From NCBI RefSeq assembly GCF_023856365.1, contig NC_064535.1, forward strand, positions 10,994,363 through 11,058,362: DNA of 64,000 nt, given 5' to 3'. Positions 56,278 through 64,000 of the stretch are shown one piece after another. Both the position numbers and the translations under genes were made by a program. The number at the start of each line of letters is the position of its first letter. Position 1 is the first letter of the stretch. The stretch comes from Brienomyrus brachyistius. Its lineage: Eukaryota > Chordata > Actinopteri > Osteoglossiformes > Mormyridae. Below the pieces are notes generated by a model that saw only the letters and a program-made list of their open reading frames with translations, searched no databases and was not told the DNA's origin.

Positions 56278-58015
56278 CTTCCACCGTTTCGCTGTGAAGA
56301 GACACAACATTGACGTTTTCATGTTGTTATGCAGTGTTTGGTTTCCTTCAAAAATAATGCTGTGCATCATTCAACTTTTGCTCAACTTTTGTCTTATCTG
56401 TCTACAGTATTATTGTGAAACATCAAGGCAGCTTTAGGAAAAATGAATTTTAACAAATAATTTCCTCCAGCTACCATAAATACCATGGCTCCAGTGTTTT
56501 TCGTATCTTATTCATTATTGCATGAGTGCAAGAGACACTTGCAGACACATAAAACAAACAAGACAAAATAATAGGGTGATCTTTGCTGCACTGCATGGCC
56601 ACGGGCACTTCATGCACTTTAGGGTCACTCCAGTTATCGGTAATTTGCCGTTACATTTAAAACGGTACGGTATCATCATTTTGCTAATTTTGGTACTTAA
56701 CGTTTTCTTACTGCTTTCTTCACTGTATTCTGAAATATACCTTTAAGAGTTCACTCCCTGTCCGCCCATTAACACTAAACCAGCGGCTGGTGGGTGTTAT
56801 TTAAGTCTAACTCTTAGCACTGAAAGAGCTCTGAAAGCGTGAAGGTAGAGCTGAGAAAAAATATCACGGCTTCGGCATCAGTCCAAACAGTTCCGAAACT
56901 TGCTAAAATGAAACATGGAGATGTTTCATGTTTTGGGCAAGTGATAGTGTATTTGTACAGGGAACTCCAGGAATGGAAGGTATGCATGATTACCACATAT
57001 ATATGCTGAAAATAAGATTGTCTAAATGACAATATTTTGTATGGTTAGGGTGACCAAAAATTGTGCCTGGCCAGCATTTAAAAAGTACCCGGGATTTTTA
57101 ATTATTTTTGTTGCACGGAGCTCCTAAGAGGTCAGGGTGGGAAAATTATCTTTTTTTAATAGTTTTGTGTTCCCTTTCGCATTACTAATAATAACTGTAT
57201 TTTGTCTGTTTAAAATATAAAAGGCAGAGTTAAAGTTATGGTAAAATGTGCTTTAAGCATTAAACTATGGAGGACAATGCGCTTTATACAACTTTCATAT
57301 TGTGTTTTTATATGTATTCATTAATCACTGCATGGTGTCCATTCACCACCATTTTTTTTAAGATAGACAGCTGGGCTACTGATAGTGAAAATTCGGCCAT
57401 AAAGAAATCTGGAAAACCAAGGGGTTTTGCTTGCTTCTGTTGAAAGACATTACAGCCAGAAAACCGAATATAAAGCTAACTTTACCGTAGTGTCATATTT
57501 AAGGTTTAAACTCAAACCCACTTTCTGGAATATTTCTGGGTAGATCCACATATTCCCACATACATCATCAAGCTAGAATACCAGGGAGGTGTACCCAAAA
57601 GCAGGTTTGGGTTTAAACCTTAACTATCACACTAAGTTTTGAATTTAATCCATTGTTCATTTTCAAAAGCCCGATTGATAAATACCACACACAAAAAACA
57701 TGTGCTTTTTCACCATAAAACTTTCGATGTTTATTAATTTAATCAGTTTGTGTCAATATTTATTTATTTATTGCATTGGTAAGGAACTGGCACCGTTATC
57801 AATCTACCATGCCAGGTACCATACCAAACCCTAAAACTTCGGTACCGAACCAACCCTAATGCATCGATTGAATGCTGTGATAATGTGCGCGGCAAGTCAT
57901 CGATCACGTGAAATGACAGACCATACCATCAGGTTGGGAATGGGTGGTCTACAGAGCACAGAGATGAGAGCAGAACACGAACAGCAGAAAACAAGATGAG
58001 TGGCATTCCCAAGCC

Positions 58016-58390
58016 CAACACAAGTCAAGTAGGTTTATTGTCAGTTCAGTCATATACACAGTTCATAGTGAAACAAAATATTGTTCCTCCAGGACTATGG
58101 TGCAATTCAAATAAGAAAAAAAAAAACAGAAAACACCACCAGACTACACAAGTGCAGGCAGGACAGAACTATACAGAGTGCAAGGAGAGCAAAGAGAGAG
58201 AGTGCAAGATACACAAAAGAGCAACAATACAACATTACAGGGCACAACATATGCAGTGCAGCTGACAAAAGCAGTAACAGTACCAGCTTGAATGAATACC
58301 GTAAAATGACAGATACTGTAATGCTAGCAGCAGGGGTGTGCAAAAAATGCAAGACTGAGGTAGACAGCAATAAATAAATGTACAAACAAT
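58016..58390. repeat. dispersed fish repeat
   Basis: Contains ggtttattgtcagttcagtc, tagtgaaacaaaatattgtt and cctccaggactatggtgcaa, then an A-rich and CA/AG-rich body ending caataaataaatg. Recognised from general knowledge of fish repeats; family not named. Confidence 0.5.
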
Positions 58391-58834
58391 AGCAGCACCA
58401 TTTGTGATTCGGTCTGAAATAAGTACCTTTTGGATGCATTTGAACAGACAACAGAAAGGCAGAATGTGGAATTTGTAAGATAAAACTACCATTCCAAGTA
58501 CGATCTACTAACAACCTTCACTGGAGTATCAGAACTGTACTGCACCAGGTGTACTGCATTTGGTGTTTGTGGCAAAATGCTAATTTACAACATACAATAC
58601 ACATGGATAATAGGGTTTAATGTTTTTACACACCAATCGTAGGTCAAAACATGGCTGAATTTGGCTGAATTATAGAAGCCAGAAGTGGTACTAAATGAAG
58701 AGCCTTTTGGGTGCAAAAATAGCTGGCTTATTGCTGAACTGAGTCAAATGATCCAGCTCATTAAAAAGAGCCGGAATTCCCCTCATTCAGGAGAACAGCA
58801 TCACTATTCAGTTTAGTCCATTTACACAGTACCT

Positions 58835-59153
58835 GGGGGGGCAGTGCACAAAGCAGGATTTCTCAGATATCTGGGAAAACTAGAGTCACGATTGTCCAAT
58901 AAGAGTTTAGCTAAGGAGCATTCCTATTTCACAGTCTTGACTTCTAACTTGTACTACAGGCAAGTTGTCCAAGCTAACTGACAAATCCTAGGGGGTGTTC
59001 TACAAATCAGGGTTTCTCAGTTAGCTGGGCTAACTTAAGCTAGAAGCCATGACGGTGAAATAGGAACGCTCCTTACCATTACTCTTATTGTGACAAGGAC
59101 GTGATTCGAGTTATTCCACCTAAATGAGAAATCCTGTTTTCTGGAACACCCCC
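58835..59153. mobile_element. MITE with internal duplication
   Basis: The left end ggggggcagtgcacaaagca plus ggatttctcag pairs with the right end tgagaaatcctgttttctgg plus aacaccccc. A second internal copy of the left end (gggggtgttctacaaatcag) sits at 58,991-59,010, so one element has inserted into or duplicated within another. Confidence 0.65.
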
Positions 59154-60244
59154 ACCCTCCAGGCTGGATGGAGGCCAAACCTACCTTGAGTCTTGATTTC
59201 TTAGGAAATGATCAGGCATGCACCATTTCATCAGAGCTCTATTGTGAAAAAAAAACACACAGTTTTGGCATTTTTATAAGGCAAAGTAACTCAAACCAAC
59301 ACCTAAATGCTCATGTGTCAACTGACTCCATTTTCACCCTTTCACAGACAGTACTGAAATATGAATTTGCGCTTGCAGGACAATACTGGCAATAAACAAA
59401 CAATGTCGGAAATAAATCTGGGAAAAATACAACTGTTGGAGTGTTATTTGACCGAAGATTTAATCATTTTTTAAAGCACTACATGCAGGAATGTAGGATC
59501 TTAAAGACCACCATTTTTATTTTTTAACTAAGCATGTATTTGCGTTTAAAGCACTGTTTTACTAACTCCCAAAGGACTAATGCCAGAGGACGCGTTAAAA
59601 AAAACTTAATTCTATATTTCAGCTTTAACATATGGTTTTATTATTATTTTCATCAAAGCAGTTTCATGCAGCATTAGAAACGTGTAGCCAGCTAATGAAG
59701 TGAAAGGTTACAAATAAACAGGCAGTGAGACATTTTAGTTAACTCTTCAGTTCCCAATAGATAAACACGTTGCGAAAGGTAGTGCGTGAGCTAGTTAGTG
59801 TGTGTCTTTTAAAAGTGTAAATATACTTTTTCTTTTGCAAATTCTTCGCTTCTGGTTAAGTATAAATACGATTTAATCTCATACTTGAATAGTCTGCCAA
59901 AATATCTATACTAGACTGCAGTATTGATTTCCGGATTATCGAAAGTTCTGAGACTTGGAGCAGTTCGCTAGCTTACAACTATAAATATTAAACGGTATTT
60001 CTTTGCACGTAAACGAAGAATTCCATAAGTAATGCCAAGTTTATTAACGGTAAAGACTGTTGTAGAGTGGAAACAGTGATTCTCTCTATACATCTTTGTT
60101 ATGCCGACTTGTTGCACGCCACAACCCAGCACATACGAAAGAGTAAATTAATTACAACCAAAAGGAAACTCAGAACTTTAATATGAAGATTCCGCATCAG
60201 TGGGCTGGTAAAATGCGTTTTTATTTGAAAATTTACACACTTAC

Positions 60245-60385
60245 TTGCGCTCTTCCGCCACATATACTGGTTACACGATTTTTTTTCCCCCCCAGATATC
60301 TTTAGTTTCGGTATTACTCCAAAATCAGACGTGACGCAATTAGGTCTCCGCCTAGGGGTGTGTGTCGCATGTGCAACGCTGGGCC
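60245..60385 (-). promoter_or_regulatory. tspan14: candidate tspan14 5' UTR exon and promoter
   Basis: On the minus strand a CpG-bearing stretch with GGCGGAAG (an ETS-type site) and a TGCGTCACG motif ends GAGCGCAA|GTAAGTG, a strong donor at 60,244. tspan14 needs a non-coding exon upstream of 56,291, and this is the best donor seen in the gap. The extent to the left of the exon is a guess. Confidence 0.3.
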
Positions 60386-60394
60386 CGAATTCGG

Positions 60395-60419
60395 ATAATA
60401 TATATATATATATATATAT
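60395..60419. repeat. (AT)n microsatellite
   Basis: About twelve AT units, immediately upstream (minus orientation) of the candidate tspan14 5' exon. Confidence 0.9.
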
Positions 60420-60603
60420 TCCCAGTATTGTCCATTTACATAACAGCAATTTTATGCACAAAACTCAATTCTCAGTATATTCACTTATATTCATGTATTG
60501 TTGATAATTCCCACATATGTGTGATTTAAGATGTCACCTGTTTTCTTTTTCTAAGAAATAATCCACATAATTAAACTACCCCCCCCCCATTCACTATTAA
60601 AAT

Positions 60604-60609
60604 TTTATT
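60604..60609 (-). terminator. mxtx: polyadenylation signal of the homeobox gene
   Basis: AATAAA on the minus strand 85 bases after the stop codon, so the 3' UTR is very short, as is common for rapidly turned-over early embryonic messages. Confidence 0.65.
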
Positions 60610-60693
60610 TTCCTTTCATGAGCTTTGACATGCCTGAAAACAGTCCTCAATCCACCTAGTGTACAAATCTGCAGAGATGAAAATGGCTGCATT

Positions 60694-62288
60694 TCAACAA
60701 TAGATCAAGGCATTTTCCATGGGATTTTTTGTCAGTCCAGTAGGCCCGGGCCACTCTGGCTGAAGCACCTCCAGGATATCTTCCAGAACTTGGCCTGACA
60801 GATCAGGAAGTGGTGCCTGATTCAAAGGTTCTGAAGAACTGGGCGCAGCAGATACCAGGCAGTCCAATGTAGCAGCCTCCCAGGGGTCACTGTACTGCCA
60901 ACAATAAGCAGAATCGGTGATGTCATCCTTACCTACAGCCCAGCACCCAGAGTCTAGTGTTGCAGGGGCTTCTGACTGGGCATCATAGTGGTCAAAAAGG
61001 GAGTGTTTGTCAGCCTGAGTTGAGCAGAGGATGGTACCATGGGAGTTGTAATTTCGTAGGTGTTGTAACGTGGCAGAGTCCCACAGAGTGTCAGGATACT
61101 GTAGACTTTCCATTAGGTACTGTTGTTTTATTGGGAGAAGACTAGCACTGGTATCTTTCAGTATGCCCTCTGTGTGTCCATAGAAGTAGCTAGAATATTC
61201 CAGTGAACGCTGGTGATTGAAAAAAGAGTCATCATTCCACTCTTCCTTTATCTGGGTGTGGATGACTGGCTGTAGAGTAGGATGCTTTAGATTCAGTGAT
61301 TCCTGTGCTGTAAGCAAGGCAGGTTGCACGTTCTCTCCCACTGCCTGGTGGTTTGAGTAAATGGCTTGGCCTTGTTTCCTTGTACCCTTGTACTTCAAAG
61401 TTCTGGCTCTCCTATTCTGGAACCACACCTGGGAAAAAATTATGAAATAAACAACAGAATAATACATATTCACATACAACCAACTGTAATTGAAATACTT
61501 CAAATGCTTATATTAATGATTATCCAAACATATTACAACAGTCACATCGATTACAGTCAGAGTCTCCTCAGCTAATTTATTATTTAGTATCTTGTATTGT
61601 TGCTACTGTTCAGTTTTGTAGATAGATCTTGACACCATAGTTTGACACAAACCAAGTGCACTATTGACTATTCATACGAAGAGTCTCCATGTAATTATAA
61701 CCTTATTCCTGTCTTGTTGAAGCGTTTTCTATTCCTTGATGAAGCAATTTACTGTAATATTTATTATATTAGATGTCATAGATGCTAAAGCATGTATGCG
61801 TGTGTCTCTGCATTTCCAAGTGCTACAAACTTTTTGTGTTTGTCAGTGTAATACAGAAGGGCACAAACCTGGATGCGTGACTCAGGCAGGCCTGTCGCCT
61901 GGGACAGACTCTCTCGCAGGCTAATGCCAGGATATGGATTCATCTCAAACGTGGCGCGCAGCAAGTCCACGTGCTCCTGAGAGAAGCTTGTCCGCTTCCG
62001 GCGACTGGCCGCTCGGGACTGGGTGGGTGGAACTTTTTGGCTGAACATACCTGAAACATAAAACACAAAGTGGTGTCAAAGTGTGATCTGTTACCAGGCC
62101 CAGAGAACCTTTATATTACTATATCATGTTAATGAAATATGCTATTTATTAGGCAGCCATTATAATGTCACTTATTTTTTGTTTTTTATTTTTTTTGTTT
62201 TATATATATATAATATTGAAACACAATCATTATTTGGTTATAATAATATTCACGATGTTTTCTTACCATTGTTTGACTCTTTCCACAT
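60694..62288 (-). CDS. mxtx: Mxtx/Mix-type paired-like homeobox transcription factor
   Basis: Nuclear DNA-binding protein. Mxtx genes of teleosts act in the yolk syncytial layer and in endoderm/mesoderm induction. Exons (minus): 62,288-62,267; 62,050-61,869; 61,428-60,694 (stop TGA). Introns of 216 and 440 bp; phases join to 312 residues. The homeodomain is residues 23-82: F8, W48, F49, Q50, N51 and R53 are present, with SRIQ|VWFQNRRAR. The second intron falls between positions 46 and 47, as in paired-class genes. ATGLPESRIQVWFQNRRART resembles Mix-family proteins; RTLKYKG rather than AKSRRQ favours Mxtx over Mixl1 or bon. I cannot decide between mxtx1 and mxtx2. The acidic C-terminus (LPDLSGQVLEDILEVLQ) may be an activation region. 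The first ATG after the TATA box is used. No paired domain. Confidence 0.85.
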
Positions 62289-62402
62289 GCTGTTGGGATG
62301 AACTGAGAAGGCCGACTGTATCTGTGATGAACACCAAGTATCTTGGTCTTTCTCTAATGCCGGTGAGTTCGTAAATGTCTGCTTGTGGTCACAGGCAAAC
62401 CC

Positions 62403-62409
62403 TTTTATA
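62403..62409 (-). promoter_or_regulatory. mxtx: TATA box of the homeobox gene
   Basis: TATAAAA within CGGTATAAAAGGG. It lies about 115 bases upstream of the start codon, predicting initiation near 62,375 and a 5' UTR of about 85-90 bases without upstream ATGs. Confidence 0.8.
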
Positions 62410-62439
62410 CCGTCCTCTCACAACAACCCGACAGAGAAA

Positions 62440-62580
62440 GGCTTAGTGCTTGTTTTATCTGCACTGCGGAAGGTTAAGGCTTTGGGCTCTTTGAAAGGTA
62501 GTGGTGATTTCACACTCTGATAGGCTGCAAACTCCACGATCCACACCTTAACCCAGCCTTCAAAGACTCCACACTCACAA
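62440..62580 (-). promoter_or_regulatory. mxtx: proximal promoter with TCF/LEF- and T-box-like sites
   Basis: Reading the minus strand toward the TATA box: TCTTTGAAGG, TTAAGGTGTGGAT, AGAGTGTGAAAT and CCTTTCAAAGAG within about 110 bp. CTTTGAA-type motifs fit TCF/LEF and GTGTGA-type motifs fit T-box factors, both regulators of endoderm genes. Short motifs occur by chance, so this is suggestive only. Confidence 0.35.
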
Positions 62581-62589
62581 GTAACATGG

Positions 62590-64000
62590 AAAAAGTTCTT
62601 ACCAGTTGTATGATTCAGTTTTATATTTTCAGATCTAGATTTTCAAGATGATCTTACACATATTGGTATCATGCATTTATTTCTTTTCCATCAAACCAAT
62701 TTTCATAACCGCTGATCCAACAGAGCCATGGTATTAACTTAGAAGCACTGGCCACAAGCTTAGAGTACAAGATGAGTTCGTTACTTTTGTGATCCTTTCT
62801 TTACCTTATTTATATAATAAGTTGATTATTAGTTGATTCGACAATGTGAAAAAAGTTCTAATGTACTTAAAATTTATGAAGAGGAATCACAGTTACAGCA
62901 ATAAAAGAACCAATTTATTAAGCGAAATGGTTTTAAACCTAAATAATGTTAAATAAATGGTAAATAATGTTAAGTCAGTAAAAAGGCACATATACATGAC
63001 ATACAAAGAGTAATATTAATCTGCCAGTTATAACAGGGTAAATTAAAAGAAAAACAGATTATGTCAAAACCCAACTGCAGCTTTTAGATTTAAATGAGCT
63101 CAGTTTTTAAAGGTAAAAAGCTGATCTATTGTAGGTCCAAGTGATAAACTTGTCAATACAGTTATGTGTTGTTTAGAATAGCTTTATATTATAATTGTAT
63201 TGCAAACAAGCACAGCTGAGCATTTAATCAATAAAACAAAAGACTTTATAAAATCATTAACTAACACACCCATTAGTAAAATGCTCTAAGCTAATCAGTT
63301 GCAATGTCCTTGAAGAAAACCTTTTCCTTAAGTATTTCTTAAGTTTTATTTGAACACAGAGCATAATCAACCATCAAAAATACAAAAATACGGGTGATTA
63401 ACTGTTGATTAATTGTTCTTCTTTAGGTCAAGCTCTTGGGGTGAGAGGACAAGCAACTTGTGCAGTGAAGTGGCCAACTTGTGCTGACTTGTTTAGACGT
63501 AGGACAAAAATATTGCAGGTACTTGTAAATAAACATATTTCATTGCTAATAGTATTGTTTGATTTGCTTTGTTATTCCTGTTTCATTTTATCGTGTTATT
63601 AAATCAACTGGCTATAGTGGAGTAACACACCAATAAAAACAAATGCAATGGAAGAGCATTTGGTAATTGTTATATTGTCTTGTACTATCTTACTCCGTCT
63701 GAACTATTCATTGCTGTACAAGCAAGTAGTTAATCCACTATGGGTAAAATCTCAATATAATGACAAGGAATATTAAATTCTGGTTATTCGATGGATAATC
63801 TTAAAATATTATGTTAATAAAGAGGAATTTAAAAAATACTGGCTTACATGAGATATTTTATATAATTAGATTTGCACTTAATTGAAACATGACTCATGAA
63901 GATATTGTCTAATGAATATTTAAAACAATAGTTTTATCATGGCATGTACATTTGTGTAAGTTAGTTTCAAAATGGTTTGTATATTTTTGCAATTATCTTT
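62590..64000. other. gene-free stretch to window end
   Basis: AT-rich sequence upstream of the homeobox promoter. No exon, repeat family or RNA gene was recognised. The next gene must lie outside the window. Confidence 0.5.

Larger units (their letters stand above)
56292..60244. other. tspan14 5' intron or intergenic stretch
   Basis: No coding exon was found. It holds a probable repeat (58,016-58,390) and a MITE (58,835-59,153). The rest is AT-rich. The repeat at 58,016 begins with a tttattgtcagttcagtcat phrase and a gttcctccaggactatggtg phrase, familiar from dispersed fish elements. Confidence 0.45.

Overview
The window looks like ordinary nuclear DNA from a ray-finned (teleost) fish. It is AT-rich and intron-containing, and is full of fish-type interspersed repeats: hAT-like foldback elements, tRNA-derived SINEs, a Rex3/RTE-like LINE, Ty3/gypsy-type LTR elements and microsatellites. 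It also carries an Mxtx/Mix-type homeobox gene of a kind known from teleosts. The species cannot be fixed from the sequence alone.

Layout. Positions 1-6,000 show no supportable gene. Positions 6,050-11,250 are a retroelement cluster: a decayed Ty3/gypsy reverse-transcriptase fragment, a solo LTR, and a complete 3,588-bp LTR element. The complete element has two 307-bp LTRs that look identical and a perfect 5-bp target duplication. It carries one long proline-rich ORF (minus strand) with no recognisable Gag or Pol. A 10-nt match between the predicted transcript 5' end and the sequence just after the 5' LTR suggests Tf1/sushi-style self-priming. Positions 11,700-27,000 are intergenic or intron 1, with LINE, hAT and LTR remnants.

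Positions 27,627-42,703 (plus strand) hold pik3ap1 (BCAP): 15 coding exons whose reading phases join perfectly into TIR, DBB, ankyrin-like, YxxM-rich and proline-rich parts. A plausible first coding exon lies at 21,559-21,574. Convergent to it, 49,426-56,277 (minus) holds tspan14, a TspanC8 tetraspanin of 268 residues in eight coding exons. Upstream of that, 60,694-62,288 (minus) is a three-exon paired-like homeobox gene of 312 residues, best matched to Mxtx, with a clean TATA box.

The three genes are functionally unrelated: a PI3K adaptor of immune cells, an ADAM10-regulating tetraspanin, and an early embryonic transcription factor. They appear to be ordinary neighbours. The most unusual object is the young, apparently self-priming, non-autonomous LTR element with its repeat-expanded ORF.
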